A DNA stretch of 64,000 nt from Oecophyllibacter saccharovorans (GTDB lineage Bacteria > Pseudomonadota > Alphaproteobacteria > Acetobacterales > Acetobacteraceae), in assembly GCF_006542375.1 (NCBI RefSeq), contig NZ_CP038143.1:372001-436000 (forward strand), given 5' to 3'. The notes beneath the pieces were generated by a model that was given only the letters and a program-made list of their open reading frames with translations, was not told the DNA's origin and did no database searches. Made by a program: the position numbers and the translations under genes. Below are positions 16,588 through 26,857 of this stretch, piece after piece; the stretch's first letter is position 1, and each line of letters begins with the position of its first letter.

Positions 16588-19500
16588 GTGAATCCCTCCC
16601 GCATCTTTATCGAACGCCCGATCGCCACCAGCCTGCTCATGGTGGCGCTCCTGCTCTCCGGCCTGCTGGGATGGAGGTTCCTGCCCGTGGCGGCCCTGCC
16701 GCAGGTGGAGTATCCGACCATCGTGGTCTCCACCTTCTATCCCGGCGCCAACCCCGACGTGATAGCCACCTCCGTCACCGCCCCGCTGGAGACCCAGCTG
16801 GGGCAGATGGCGGGCCTGTCGCAGATGACCTCGCAATCCTCCAGCGGCGCCTCGGTCATCACCTTGCGCTTCAATCTCAGCATGAGCATGGATGTGGCGG
16901 AGCAGGAGGTTCAGGCCGCCATCAACAATGCGGGCTCGCTCATTCCAAGCGATCTGCCCACTCCTCCCATCTACGCCAAGATCAATCCGGCCGATGCGCC
17001 GGTCATCTCCCTGGGGATCACCTCCAGCATCATGCCGCTGCCGGAGGTGGAGGATTACATCAACACCCGGCTGCAGCAGAAGCTGAGCCAGATCCCGGGT
17101 GTCGGGCTTGTCTCCCTGGCTGGCGGCAACCGCAAGGCCTACCGGATTCAGGTCAACATTCCCAAGCTGACTTCCTACGGGATCGCGCTTGATACAGTCC
17201 GCACCATCATCGGAACGGTGAACGTCAACTCCCCGACCGGCACCTTCGACGGGCCGCGCTATGCCACCACCCTGCGCATGGACGGCCAGATCAGCTCGGT
17301 TGACCAGCTTCTCGACCAGGTGATCGCCTATCAGGACAACGGTCCCATCCGCCTGCGCGATGTCGCCAATGTGGTGGAAGGGGCAGAAAACACCCAGCTT
17401 GCCGCCTGGGCCAATGCCACCCACGGACTGATCCTGGCCGTCCAGCGCCAGCCCGGCGCCAATGTCATCGATGTGGCCGACAGTGTCCGCGCTGCGCTGC
17501 CGCGCCTGCGGCTAGACCTGCCGCCCGGCATCGACATCATTCCCCTGACCGACCGGACCCTGACCATCCGCGCCTCGATCCATGATGTGGAGCTGGATCT
17601 GGCCCTGGCCGTCTTTCTGGTCGTGGCCGTCATCTTCCTGTTTCTCAGGAGTGTGCCGGCCACCATCATTCCGGCCCTTTCAGTGCCCCTTTCGCTCATC
17701 GGCACGCTGGGCGTCATGGACCTGCTGGGGTTTTCACTGGACAACCTGTCGCTGATGGCTCTGACGATTGCCGCAGGCTTTGTCGTGGATGACGCCATCG
17801 TGGTGATCGAAAACATCTCCCGTTTCATCGAAATGGGCGATGACCCCATGACGGCCGCGCTGAAGGGCTCGCAGGAGATCGGCTTCACCATCATCTCGCT
17901 CACCCTTTCGCTCATCGCGGTGCTGATTCCCCTGCTTTTCATGAGCGATGTCGTGGGACGGCTCTTTCATGAATTCGCCATGACGCTGTCGATCACTATC
18001 GTTCTGTCAGCCATCATCTCGCTCACTCTCGTGCCCATGATGTGCTCACGGATGCTCAAGCCGGAGATGAAAGACCCCGAGCTGCCGGATGGCCAGCTGC
18101 CCCCAGGCGCGCCCCACAGCTTCTGGAAACGCCTCTGGCTGCGCCTGGTGGGCGAGGATTTCCGGCTGATCCGGAAGGTCATTTCCGCCTATGACCGCAG
18201 CCTGGACTGGGTGTTCGACCACCAGAAGCTTCTGCTGGCCAGTTTCCTGGCCACCATTGCCCTGACAGGTATTCTGGCCTGGTACATTCCCAAGGGCTTC
18301 TTCCCCGTTCAGGACACGGGGCTTGTGCAGGGCATTTCCGAAATGGCCGAGACCATTTCCTTTGCGGGCATGGCGGAAAAGCAGCAGGCTCTGGGCCGTG
18401 AACTCCTCAAGGACCCTGATGTGCAGAGCCTGTCCTCGTTCATCGGCATCGACGGGCAGAACATGACCCTCAATGTCGGGCGGTTCTACATCAACCTGCG
18501 CCCGCGCGAGGCCCGCACCTCATCGCTGACGGCCATTCTGGCGCGCCTGTCCAAAGTGAGCGAGAAAGTGGTGGGCACGAAACTCTACGTGCAGCCTGTG
18601 CAGGACATCACGCTTGATACAGCAGTTTCAGCCATGGCCTACCAGTTCATTGCCGAATCCCCCAGCCAGAGTGATTTCGATCGCCTGATGCCGAAACTGA
18701 TGGCAGGCCTTCAGACGCTCCCTGTGCTGGGCGACGTGGCGGATGACCTGCAGCCGGGCGGGCTGACCGCCAAGCTCACGCTCGACCGCACTGACGGCGC
18801 GCGCTACTCCATCACCCCCCAGACCGTTGACAACCTGCTCTATGACAGTTTCGGCCAGCGCCAGGTCTCGACCATCTACACGCAGTCCAATCAATACCGC
18901 GTGGTGCTTGAGGCCCTGCCCCAGCTGCAACATGGCCTGACCTCCCTGTGGCAACTTTACCTGCCGGGCATCGCAGGGGATGCGGGCGCCAGCACTTCCG
19001 GCCCGACCCGCCAGCCGACCTCAGGGCTCGTGCCGCTGCTGCAGGTCACCCATCTGAGCAAGGAGTCTTCCCCCCTTCTGCTGACCCGCTACAACCAGTT
19101 TCCGGCCAGTATCGTTTCCTTCAACGTCGCTCCGGGCCACGCGCTGGGGGAAGCAGTCACCGCGATTGAAGAAAAGCGCGCCGCGCTGCATCTGCCTGCT
19201 AGCTTCCACACTGAGTTCCAGGGCACGGCAGCGGCTTTCCAGACTTCGCTTGGGCATGAACTCTCGCTCGTCGCCATTGCTCTGGTAGTGATCTACATCG
19301 TCCTGGGCGTGCTTTACGAGAGTTACAGCCAGCCGCTGACCATTCTCTCCACCCTGCCCTCGGCAGGCGTCGGCGCGCTTGTGGGGCTGGAGCTCTTCGG
19401 CATGCCGCTGGATATCATGGGGGTCATCGGCATCGTGCTGCTGATCGGCATCGTCAAGAAAAACGCCATCATGATGATCGACTTCGCCCTGCAGGCCGAG

Positions 19501-19812
19501 CGCGAAGACCATGCCACTCCCCTGCAGGCCATTCGCCAGGCCGCCGTGCTGCGTTTCCGCCCCATCCTCATGACCACGCTGGCTGCTCTTCTGGGAGCGC
19601 TGCCGCTCATGCTGGGCACGGGCACAGGCGCTGAGCTTCGCCGGCCCCTGGGTGTCTCCATTGTCTGCGGTCTGATGCTGTCGCAGCTTCTGACCCTGTT
19701 CACCGTGCCTGTCATCTACCTGTTCATGGACCGGCTGGGCGCACGCACGCGAGCGCTGTTCAAACGCAGCCCGCGCGCTGCAGGGCAGAGACCGGGAGAA
19801 ACGGCCTCATGA
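16588..19812 (+). CDS. mdtB: RND efflux permease, MdtB-type
   Basis: This 1074-residue proton-driven inner-membrane pump subunit has twelve predicted helices, with the proton-relay pair Asp401-Asp402 in TM4 (AGFVVDDAIVVIEN). Two large periplasmic loops are present, and the C-terminal half repeats the helix pattern with KKNAIMMIDFALQAE. The start is a GTG at 16588. The stop overlaps the next permease start by ATGA. Side-by-side paralogous permeases are the hallmark of MdtBC, which work as a heterotrimer exporting drugs, bile-salt-like compounds and siderophores in enterics. The substrate here is unknown. Confidence 0.93.
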   Translation: MNPSRIFIERPIATSLLMVALLLSGLLGWRFLPVAALPQVEYPTIVVSTFYPGANPDVIATSVTAPLETQLGQMAGLSQMTSQSSSGASVITLRFNLSMSMDVAEQEVQAAINNAGSLIPSDLPTPPIYAKINPADAPVISLGITSSIMPLPEVEDYINTRLQQKLSQIPGVGLVSLAGGNRKAYRIQVNIPKLTSYGIALDTVRTIIGTVNVNSPTGTFDGPRYATTLRMDGQISSVDQLLDQVIAYQDNGPIRLRDVANVVEGAENTQLAAWANATHGLILAVQRQPGANVIDVADSVRAALPRLRLDLPPGIDIIPLTDRTLTIRASIHDVELDLALAVFLVVAVIFLFLRSVPATIIPALSVPLSLIGTLGVMDLLGFSLDNLSLMALTIAAGFVVDDAIVVIENISRFIEMGDDPMTAALKGSQEIGFTIISLTLSLIAVLIPLLFMSDVVGRLFHEFAMTLSITIVLSAIISLTLVPMMCSRMLKPEMKDPELPDGQLPPGAPHSFWKRLWLRLVGEDFRLIRKVISAYDRSLDWVFDHQKLLLASFLATIALTGILAWYIPKGFFPVQDTGLVQGISEMAETISFAGMAEKQQALGRELLKDPDVQSLSSFIGIDGQNMTLNVGRFYINLRPREARTSSLTAILARLSKVSEKVVGTKLYVQPVQDITLDTAVSAMAYQFIAESPSQSDFDRLMPKLMAGLQTLPVLGDVADDLQPGGLTAKLTLDRTDGARYSITPQTVDNLLYDSFGQRQVSTIYTQSNQYRVVLEALPQLQHGLTSLWQLYLPGIAGDAGASTSGPTRQPTSGLVPLLQVTHLSKESSPLLLTRYNQFPASIVSFNVAPGHALGEAVTAIEEKRAALHLPASFHTEFQGTAAAFQTSLGHELSLVAIALVVIYIVLGVLYESYSQPLTILSTLPSAGVGALVGLELFGMPLDIMGVIGIVLLIGIVKKNAIMMIDFALQAEREDHATPLQAIRQAAVLRFRPILMTTLAALLGALPLMLGTGTGAELRRPLGVSIVCGLMLSQLLTLFTVPVIYLFMDRLGARTRALFKRSPRAAGQRPGETAS

Positions 19813-22800
19813 AACTCGTCCGCTTCTTTATCCTGAGACCCGTCGGCACCACCCTGCTGACGATTGCCATGTTCCTGGCCGGGATCCTGGGCTACACGCA
19901 GCTGCCCGTCTCCGAGCTGCCGAAGATGACCTTTCCCATCATCATGGTCTCAGCCCAGCAGCCAGGTGGTTCGCCCTCGGAAATCGCCAGCACCATCGCC
20001 GCCCCCCTTGAGCGCCACCTGGGCGCGATCGCCGGCATCCGGGAGCTGACCTCCACCTCGACGATCAACCAGGCGCGCATTCTGCTGCAGTTCGACCTGT
20101 CGCGCAGCGTCACGGGCGCAGCCCAGGACGTTGAAGCGGCCATCCGCGCCGCGCGCCAGGACCTGCCCACAAGTCTGCGCACCAATCCGCGTTACGTTGA
20201 AGCCAATACCGACGGCGCCCCCATCATGGTGCTGACCCTGACCTCCCCCACCCGAACCCCCCAGCAGCTCTACGACTATGCCAGCAACGTCATCGTGCCG
20301 GGGCTGAGCCAGGTGGAAGGGGTCGGCAGCGTTGACCTGCATGGCAGCGCCCTGCCTGCCGTGCGGGTGGAGATCAATCCTCTCCGCCTCTTCAGCTACG
20401 GCATCGGTTTCGAGGATCTGCGCGCTGCCCTTGCCTCGGCCAATGCCCACACCCCCAAGGGGTTCCTGGATCTGGCTGACCAGCGCTACATGCTTGCCAC
20501 CAATGACCAGGCAGAGGAAGCCAGCGCCTACCGCGATCTCATCGTCGCCTACCGCAACAGCCAGCCGGTCCGCCTGACGGACGTGGCTGATGTCATCAAC
20601 GGGGCCGAAGACCTGCGCCAGGCAGGCTATGTCAACGGCAAGCCGGATATCATCTGCCTGGTTTTCGCCAAAAGCGACGCCAACGTGATCAAGACTTCCA
20701 ACCAGATCAAGGCCCGACTGCCCCAGCTGCGCGAAGCCCTGCCCAGCGATACCGACTTCTCCATCCAGCTTGATGACTCGCTTACGATCCGTGCCTCCCT
20801 CTCCGACACGCAACGCACCCTGATCCTGGCCATCGTCCTGGTGGTGCTGGTGGTCATGATCTTTCTGCTCAACCCCAGCAGCACCCTGGTGCCGGCTATC
20901 GTCGTGCCGGTTTCCATCGTCTCGACCTTCGCTGTCATGGCCCTGCTCGGCTACCAGCTCGACATCCTCTCCCTGATGGCACTGACGATCGCCACCGGAT
21001 TTGTCGTGGATGACGCCATCGTGGTGCTGGAGAACATCACCCGCTTCATGGAGATGGGCCATCCACCTGAGGAAGCGGCGATCCTGGGCGCAGGTGAAGT
21101 GGCGTTCACAGTCTTTTCCATTACGCTCTCCCTGATCGTCGTCTTCCTGCCCATCCTGCTGATGGATGGCATCGGAGGCATGTTTTTCCATGAATTCGCC
21201 ATGACGCTGGTCATCGCACTCAGTGTGTCTCTGGTCCTCTCGCTCACCCTTACCCCCATGCTCTGCGCCCAGCTTCTGCGCCCCGAAACGCTGGACGACA
21301 CGGGAAACCTTCCATCCACGGGCAAAGCCGGCTGGAAAGCGCGCCTGACCCGTTGGGCAGCATGGCTGGAAAGACAGCAGCACAGGCTGACCGATGCCTA
21401 TTCCCGCTCCCTCGATGTCGCGCTGCGCTACCGGCGCTGGCTGGTGATGAGTATTCCCATCACCATCGCGCTTGCCATCGCCCTCTTCATGGTGCTGCCC
21501 AAGGAGCTGTTCCCGCAGGAAGACGAAGGCATGCTGATGGGCCGTCTTGTGACTGACCCCGACATTTCCTTTCATGCCCTCCAGGAACTGACGCGCCGCG
21601 TTGAGATACGCATCGCCAAGGATCCGAACATCGTCAGCGTCATCGGCGGCGTTGGCGGGCGCTCGACCAATTCGGTCAATCTCTTCATCACCCTCAAGCC
21701 GCTGAAAGAACGGACTGCCCCCGTTTCAGTGACCATCGAGCACCTCAACCAGCTTTACCGCAACACGCCTGGAGTCAGCCTGCGCCTGCGCCTGCCTTCA
21801 ATGATCGGCGGGGGTGCGCGCTCTGCAGACGGGCTTTACCAGTATACCCTGCAGGGCAGTTCAGCTGAGGAACTGGCCCAGTGGGCGCCGCGTGTCGTGA
21901 CCGCGCTCAGCAAGCTGCCCATGCTTCAGGACGTCAACTCCGACATGGAGAAGAACGGACGCGGCGTGACCCTCGTGCTCAACCGGGATCTGGAGGCTCG
22001 CTATCTCATCACGCCGCAGCTGGTGAGCAATGTCATTTACGACGCTTTCAGCCAGCGCTCGGCCTCCATTATCTACAAGCCCCTCAACCAGTACCGCGTC
22101 ATCATGGAAGCGGCACCGCGCTACTGGCGCAGCCCGACCTTTCTGCAGCAGATGTGGGTCAGTGTGGCAGGGGGCACCCCTGCAGGCGGCACGGCCTCCA
22201 ACAACATCCGCGTGCGCCTGCCCGACCAGACCTCCGACAAGCTTTCGGAAAGCCAGCTGTCCTACCGCAACGCGATGGCCAACGCGCTGGCAGGCGGGGC
22301 TTCCGCCTCCAACGGTGCGGCCGTGACGACGAGTGCGGAAACAATGGTGCCCCTGTTGCAGACCGGTAATCTGGTGCCCAGCGCCACGCCGCTTTCAGTC
22401 AATCACCAGGGCGAGTTCGTCGCCGTTACCATCTCGTTCAATCTCGCGCCCAAGGCCGCGCTGAGCGATGCCATGAAGGCCGTCAATGACACCATGGTCA
22501 GCCTGGGGCTGCCACACGACATCCAGGGCGGCTTCGCAGGCAGTGCCGCTGATTATGACAAGACGGCCGGACGCGAGCCCCTGCTCATCCTGGCCGCCCT
22601 GGTGGCCGTCTACATCGTTCTGGGCATCCTCTATGAAAGCCTGATCCATCCACTGACCATTCTTTCTACCCTGCCCTCGGCAGGGGTCGGCGCGCTTCTG
22701 GCAGTCTTCCTCTTCGGTCAGACCTTCTCGCTCATGACCTTGATCGGCATTATTCTGCTGATCGGCATCGTCAAGAAAAACGCCATCATGCTGGTCGATT

Positions 22801-23105
22801 TCGCCATTATCGATGAACGTCACGGAGCCAGCGCGGAGGAAGCGATCAAAAAAGCGAGCCATCTGCGTTTCCGACCCATTCTCATGACCACTCTGGCTGC
22901 TGCTCTCGGTGCGCTGCCTCTCCTGCTGAGCAAGGGATATGGCTATGAATTGCGTCGTCCGCTCGGAGTGGCCATTCTGGGCGGCCTTTGCCTGAGCCAG
23001 CTTCTGACCCTCTACACCACCCCTGCCGTTTATCTCACTCTTGATCGCCTGGCGGCCAGCATGCGCCGCCGCACCCGTCAGCTGCGCGCCGCTCTGCCTT
23101 TCTGA
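19809..23105 (+). CDS. mdtC: RND efflux permease, MdtC-type
   Basis: This 1098-residue RND permease is paralogous to the preceding gene. The TM4 proton-relay pair Asp401-Asp402 lies in ATGFVVDDAIVVLEN and the C-terminal half carries KKNAIMLVDFAIIDE. A Gly/Ala/Ser-rich stretch at about residues 775-835, absent from the partner, interrupts the second periplasmic domain. The gene overlaps mdtB by four bases and the outer-membrane factor start lies 56 bases downstream. Both subunits keep their Asp pairs, so both could transport protons. Confidence 0.93.
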   Translation: MKLVRFFILRPVGTTLLTIAMFLAGILGYTQLPVSELPKMTFPIIMVSAQQPGGSPSEIASTIAAPLERHLGAIAGIRELTSTSTINQARILLQFDLSRSVTGAAQDVEAAIRAARQDLPTSLRTNPRYVEANTDGAPIMVLTLTSPTRTPQQLYDYASNVIVPGLSQVEGVGSVDLHGSALPAVRVEINPLRLFSYGIGFEDLRAALASANAHTPKGFLDLADQRYMLATNDQAEEASAYRDLIVAYRNSQPVRLTDVADVINGAEDLRQAGYVNGKPDIICLVFAKSDANVIKTSNQIKARLPQLREALPSDTDFSIQLDDSLTIRASLSDTQRTLILAIVLVVLVVMIFLLNPSSTLVPAIVVPVSIVSTFAVMALLGYQLDILSLMALTIATGFVVDDAIVVLENITRFMEMGHPPEEAAILGAGEVAFTVFSITLSLIVVFLPILLMDGIGGMFFHEFAMTLVIALSVSLVLSLTLTPMLCAQLLRPETLDDTGNLPSTGKAGWKARLTRWAAWLERQQHRLTDAYSRSLDVALRYRRWLVMSIPITIALAIALFMVLPKELFPQEDEGMLMGRLVTDPDISFHALQELTRRVEIRIAKDPNIVSVIGGVGGRSTNSVNLFITLKPLKERTAPVSVTIEHLNQLYRNTPGVSLRLRLPSMIGGGARSADGLYQYTLQGSSAEELAQWAPRVVTALSKLPMLQDVNSDMEKNGRGVTLVLNRDLEARYLITPQLVSNVIYDAFSQRSASIIYKPLNQYRVIMEAAPRYWRSPTFLQQMWVSVAGGTPAGGTASNNIRVRLPDQTSDKLSESQLSYRNAMANALAGGASASNGAAVTTSAETMVPLLQTGNLVPSATPLSVNHQGEFVAVTISFNLAPKAALSDAMKAVNDTMVSLGLPHDIQGGFAGSAADYDKTAGREPLLILAALVAVYIVLGILYESLIHPLTILSTLPSAGVGALLAVFLFGQTFSLMTLIGIILLIGIVKKNAIMLVDFAIIDERHGASAEEAIKKASHLRFRPILMTTLAAALGALPLLLSKGYGYELRRPLGVAILGGLCLSQLLTLYTTPAVYLTLDRLAASMRRRTRQLRAALPF

Positions 23106-23160
23106 TGGCTCTTCTCGCACTTTCTTCCCGCCCAGGCATGTCATGGCCCCCGGAGCTTTC

Positions 23161-24744
23161 ATGAGCCGTTTCACCCCCACTGCCTTGCTTTCCCTGCCCA
23201 CTCTGGCCCTGCTGGCTTTGGCAGGCTGTATGGTCGGCCCGAACTATCACCGACCTGCTGCCATCGTCTCGCCCAAGCTCAAGGAAGCTCAGCCCCCGCC
23301 GGGCTGGGTAAAGGCGCAACCGGATATGGCCATGTTCCCGAAAGGAGACTGGTGGACGATTTTCCATGATCCGCTGCTCGACAAGCTGGAACACCGCGTC
23401 GCCACTTCCAACCAGAGCCTGAAGGAATACGTGGCGCAGTATCACAAGGCAGCGGCCATGATCGATTCGATCCGCGCCAACCTGTTTCCGACCATCAACG
23501 GCAAATTCAGCTTCGGCCATACGATGCACGGTGCCTATTCCACCAACAGTGCAACCGGCGGATCGACGGGTTATTACACCAAGGGCGGAAGCCGCTCCAT
23601 TTCCAGCAACAGCTGGGATTTCGGGCCGAGCGCCAGCTGGACCATTGACGTCTGGGGGCAGATCCGCCGCCAGGTGCAGGAACAGGTCACAGCCACGCAG
23701 GCAAGTGCGGCACAGGTGGCCAACATGAAGCTCTCCTATGAGCTGCAGCTGGCTGAAGACTATTTCGACCTTCGTTACCAGGACAGCCTGATCGCGCTCT
23801 ACGCCCGCAACGTCAAGCTCTACAGGCACAACCTGGATATCCTCGAAAACCAGCTGGCCGCCGGTGTGGCAGACCCGGCCAGCGTGCTGCAGGCGCGCTA
23901 CCAGTATCAGGGCGTTGAAGCCAGTCTGGCCAATGCCCATGTGGCCCGTGCCCAATATGAACACGCCATTGCCGTTCTGGCCGGAATGCCACCTGCAGAG
24001 CTGACCATTCCTCCAGCGCCTCTGCCCAGCACGCTGCCGCCCCCGCCGCTCGTGGTGCCTTCCACCCTGCTTCAACGCCGCCCTGACATCGCACAGGCTG
24101 AGCGGGAAATGGCCAGCAACAATGCGGAAATCGGCTATGAAATCGGCGCTTTTTATCCGCAGATCACCCTGAGCTCCAATTACGGCTACAGTGGCAATCC
24201 CATCACGCAGCTCTTCCGCCTGGCTACGGAAAGCTGGGAGGCCGGTGCCGGTGCCACGGAAACCATTTTTGAAGGCGGCTCACGCACGGCAGCTGTCAGG
24301 GGCGCACGGGCTGATTATGCCAATGCGGTGGCGGCTTATCGCCAGACGGTTCTGACAGCCTTTCAGCAGATCGAAGACCAGCTGTCCAATCTGCGTTACC
24401 TTGGCGAGCAGATGGGGCTTGAGAAACAGGCTGTCAAAAGTGCTGATGAAGCAGTGCGCGTTTCGATGAACGAGTATCTGGCCGGCACCCAGATCTACAC
24501 CACCGTGATCAGTGCCCAGCAGACTGCTCTGCAATATGAGCAGACATGTCTTCAGATCCAGGAACAGCGCTACCAGTCTGAGCTCAACCTGATAACGGAT
24601 CTGGGAGGTGGCTGGAGCGTCAAGGACCTGCCCACCAAAAACCAGCTTCAGCAGGACAATCCCTTCCTGCCTTCCTTCATTCAGCCCAATATCGACGGCG
24701 CCCCCAATATGGGTACCACGCGTCAGAGCCTGGCTGGAAAATAA
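23161..24744 (+). CDS. NodT-type outer-membrane efflux lipoprotein
   Basis: This 527-residue TolC-like channel has a lipoprotein signal with lipobox LALAGC, the lipidated cysteine being residue 23. MVGPNYHRP follows, then paired outer-membrane efflux repeats. LQRRPDIAQAEREMASNNAEIG marks the second repeat; only part of it is needed for recognition. The ATG at 23161 is chosen over upstream codons because a GGAG sits 6 bases before it and the lipobox then has the usual spacing. It completes the tripartite MdtABC system. A hairpin terminator follows. Confidence 0.93.
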   Translation: MSRFTPTALLSLPTLALLALAGCMVGPNYHRPAAIVSPKLKEAQPPPGWVKAQPDMAMFPKGDWWTIFHDPLLDKLEHRVATSNQSLKEYVAQYHKAAAMIDSIRANLFPTINGKFSFGHTMHGAYSTNSATGGSTGYYTKGGSRSISSNSWDFGPSASWTIDVWGQIRRQVQEQVTATQASAAQVANMKLSYELQLAEDYFDLRYQDSLIALYARNVKLYRHNLDILENQLAAGVADPASVLQARYQYQGVEASLANAHVARAQYEHAIAVLAGMPPAELTIPPAPLPSTLPPPPLVVPSTLLQRRPDIAQAEREMASNNAEIGYEIGAFYPQITLSSNYGYSGNPITQLFRLATESWEAGAGATETIFEGGSRTAAVRGARADYANAVAAYRQTVLTAFQQIEDQLSNLRYLGEQMGLEKQAVKSADEAVRVSMNEYLAGTQIYTTVISAQQTALQYEQTCLQIQEQRYQSELNLITDLGGGWSVKDLPTKNQLQQDNPFLPSFIQPNIDGAPNMGTTRQSLAGK

Positions 24745-24776
24745 CAGGGAATTTTCCTGCCAGACACCCAGAAGCA

Positions 24777-24808
24777 AAAACCCCGCACTCTTTTCGAGGC
24801 GGGGTTTT
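24777..24808. terminator. bidirectional hairpin terminator
   Basis: AAAACCCCGC at 24777-24786 pairs with GCGGGGTTTT at 24799-24808 around a 12-base loop. It ends the MdtABC operon on the plus strand and, because of its symmetry, can also serve the small gene converging from the right. Confidence 0.85.
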
Positions 24809-24840
24809 CCGATCGGCAGGATTTTCCCGCTGACTCAGGC

Positions 24841-25035
24841 TTACTTTGAATGATCGTGGCAGCCCTTCTTTTTACGGCAGCAAGGCCTGCGGCCCAGCAT
24901 AATGCCGACAATCAGCGCCCCCACTGTCCAGAGCCATGGGCGGTCAATGACCATGTCGCGCACGGTTTCACTGACCTGAGAAACGACAGGGCAGCATCTG
25001 TCTTTGAGGCAGCTGCCATTAACGCCAGAATTCAT
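24841..25035 (-). CDS. small cysteine-rich single-helix protein, DUF883-like tail
   Basis: The frame gives 64 residues from an ATG at 25035, with GGAGAG 6 bases upstream; the longer frame to 25143 has no such site. Cysteines are at 9, 14, 15, 52, 53 and 59, so a CC pair lies on either side of a hydrophobic helix at about residues 34-49 (WLWTVGALIVGIMLG). The helix preceded by SETVRDMVIDRPW resembles the C-terminus of DUF883/ElaB proteins. Cysteine pairs at both ends and a basic His-rich tail (KKKGCHDHSK) suggest metal or redox chemistry, but that is a guess. The gene lies between the MdtABC terminator and the rplQ terminator. Confidence 0.65.
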   Translation of the reverse strand: MNSGVNGSCLKDRCCPVVSQVSETVRDMVIDRPWLWTVGALIVGIMLGRRPCCRKKKGCHDHSK

Positions 25036-25133
25036 GGGATTCTCTCCAGACTTTCTGCAAGGCTGTCTTAAACCGCGCTTTCTTTCCTGAACATTCTCTG
25101 GGCAGTGGGAAAAGCACGCAAAAGCCAGCAAAC

Positions 25134-25175
25134 TGAAAAACAAAATAGACTGGAAGCTAGTGCTTCCAGTCTATT
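25134..25175 (-). terminator. Rho-independent terminator of the ribosomal supercluster
   Basis: A perfect 14-base stem with arms at 25144-25157 and 25162-25175 and a 4-base loop is followed on the minus strand by a T-rich tract at 25134-25144. It lies 43 bases after the rplQ stop and marks the end of the alpha operon transcript. Confidence 0.92.
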
Positions 25176-25218
25176 CATATTGGGTCGCTCTTCCTGCCCC
25201 GCAAGACAGTAGGAGAGA

Positions 25219-25638
25219 TCAGGCCGCTTCCTGTTCAGCAGAAGCCTGGACAGGACCGCTATCCTTGCCTTTTGCAGACACGTCACGGTCCACCAGCTCG
25301 ATAACGGCCATGTCGGCATTATCACCATAGCGCACACCGGCCTTCAGAACACGGGCATAACCTCCAGCCCGCTTGGCATAACGATCAGCCAGAGTGGAGA
25401 ACAGCTTCCGCACGATATCTTCATCACGCAGCTGGGCAAAAGCCTGACGACGCGCATGCAGGTTACCGCGCTTGCCGAGCGTGATCAGCTTTTCAACAAC
25501 CGGACGAAGTTCCTTGGCCTTCGGCAGGGTCGTTGTGATCTGTTCGTGCTTCAGCAGGGCGACAGCCATGTTGCGAAACATGGCAGCACGGTGTGAAGAG
25601 GTAACGTTGAGCTTACGACCGCTCATATTATGGCGCAT
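25219..25638 (-). CDS. rplQ: 50S ribosomal protein L17
   Basis: This 139-residue large-subunit protein has the L17 opening [11 protein letters not shown] and the family segment [14 protein letters not shown], which contacts 23S rRNA near the exit tunnel. The C-terminal 20 residues are a charged extension past the conserved core. It is the last gene of the alpha operon, after rpoA, and is followed by a strong terminator. Confidence 0.98.
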   Translation of the reverse strand: MRHNMSGRKLNVTSSHRAAMFRNMAVALLKHEQITTTLPKAKELRPVVEKLITLGKRGNLHARRQAFAQLRDEDIVRKLFSTLADRYAKRAGGYARVLKAGVRYGDNADMAVIELVDRDVSAKGKDSGPVQASAEQEAA

Positions 25639-25713
25639 TTTCTTTCCCTAATCCTTGCCTGTGGCTTCCCAGCCTGGGCTTTGCGGCCTGAAGGGCCGAC
25701 TGAGGTTTTCCAA

Positions 25714-26739
25714 TCAGAATGTTTCGTCAAGACGACGTGCAAGATCCTCGATGCTCTCGGGCGGCCAGGCCGGAACGTTCATTCCCAGAGACAGCCCCAT
25801 TCCCGTCAGCACTTCCTTGATCTCATTCAGTGACTTACGGCCGAAATTCGGCGTCCGGAGCATTTCCTGCTCGGTTTTCTGCACCAGATCGCCGATATAG
25901 ACAATATTGTCATTCTTCAGGCAGTTGGCACTACGGACGGAAAGCTCAAGCTCATCCACCTTGCGAAGCAGGTGACGGCTGAAGGGCAGATCATCCTGGG
26001 GCTCTTCATGCTGGACCGGACGGGGTTCGTCAAAATTGATGAAGAGCTGGAGCTGGTCCTGCAGGATGCGCGCCGCAAGCGCCACACCATCTTCAGGTGA
26101 AACTACCCCGTTCGTTTCAACGGTCAGGAGCAGCTTGTCATAATTCGTCACCTGCCCCACGCGGGTCGGTTCGATCTTGTAGGAGACACGCTTGACCGGA
26201 GAATAGATGGCATCAATGGGGATCAACCCGATCGGCGCATCTTCAGGACGGTTCTCCGATGCCGGAACATAGCCCTTACCACTATTGACGGTGAATTCCA
26301 TACCCAGCTTGACGTCATCATCAAGGGTACAGATCACCAGATCGGGATTGAGGATCTCGATATCAGGGCCCGTCTGGATCTGACCCGCTGTCACTTCACC
26401 GGGACCGGTGGCGGTCAGCAGCATGCGCTTGGGGCCTTCACCATGCATGCGGATCGCCATCTGCTTGACGTTCAGAACGATGTCCGTCACATCCTCACGC
26501 ACGCCGGGGACGGAAGAGAATTCATGCAGAACGCCGTCAATCTTGATGGCCGTTACCGCAGCACCCTGCAGAGAGGACAGGAGGATACGACGCAGGGCAT
26601 TGCCAATAGTCAGACCGAAGCCGGGTTCCAGCGGATCAGCCACAATGGTGGCAACCTGTGACGGAACGGAACCGGGCTGTACTTCAAGCTTCTCGGGTCT
26701 GATGAGGGACTGCCAGTTTTTCTGGAGAACCAAGGTCAT
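25714..26739 (-). CDS. rpoA: RNA polymerase alpha subunit
   Basis: This 341-residue alpha subunit nucleates RNA polymerase assembly and binds promoter UP elements and activators. The N-terminal dimerisation domain includes [17 protein letters not shown]. The C-terminal DNA-binding domain includes the [14 protein letters not shown] helix region, from about residue 250 on. The length is usual for the class. rpsD (S4), found just before rpoA in enterics, is absent, as is normal in alphaproteobacteria. A GC-rich hairpin lies in the 118-base gap before it. Confidence 0.98.
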   Translation of the reverse strand: MTLVLQKNWQSLIRPEKLEVQPGSVPSQVATIVADPLEPGFGLTIGNALRRILLSSLQGAAVTAIKIDGVLHEFSSVPGVREDVTDIVLNVKQMAIRMHGEGPKRMLLTATGPGEVTAGQIQTGPDIEILNPDLVICTLDDDVKLGMEFTVNSGKGYVPASENRPEDAPIGLIPIDAIYSPVKRVSYKIEPTRVGQVTNYDKLLLTVETNGVVSPEDGVALAARILQDQLQLFINFDEPRPVQHEEPQDDLPFSRHLLRKVDELELSVRSANCLKNDNIVYIGDLVQKTEQEMLRTPNFGRKSLNEIKEVLTGMGLSLGMNVPAWPPESIEDLARRLDETF

Positions 26740-26820
26740 GGCCTTTCAAACAACGAAGCCCGCCGAAAGGAGGGCATCAGGCCGGCACCGTGTGGCGCGG
26801 CGCGAACTTCACAGGCATGA

Positions 26821-26846
26821 TCCCCCGCGCCTTCAGGCCCGGGGGA
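26821..26846 (-). promoter_or_regulatory. GC-rich hairpin between rpsK and rpoA
   Basis: TCCCCCG at 26821-26827 pairs with CGGGGGA at 26840-26846, and an inner GCC/GGC pair closes a TTCA loop. No U run follows. It lies just after the rpsK stop and may be a processing or attenuation site that tunes rpoA output. Confidence 0.45.
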
Positions 26847-26857
26847 CCGCCACGCTC

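Noticed and set aside
19950-21575. 541-codon frame on the minus strand opposite mdtC
   Set aside because: Its translation is rich in His, Gln, Asp and Gly, the usual product of reading a high-GC membrane-protein gene backwards.
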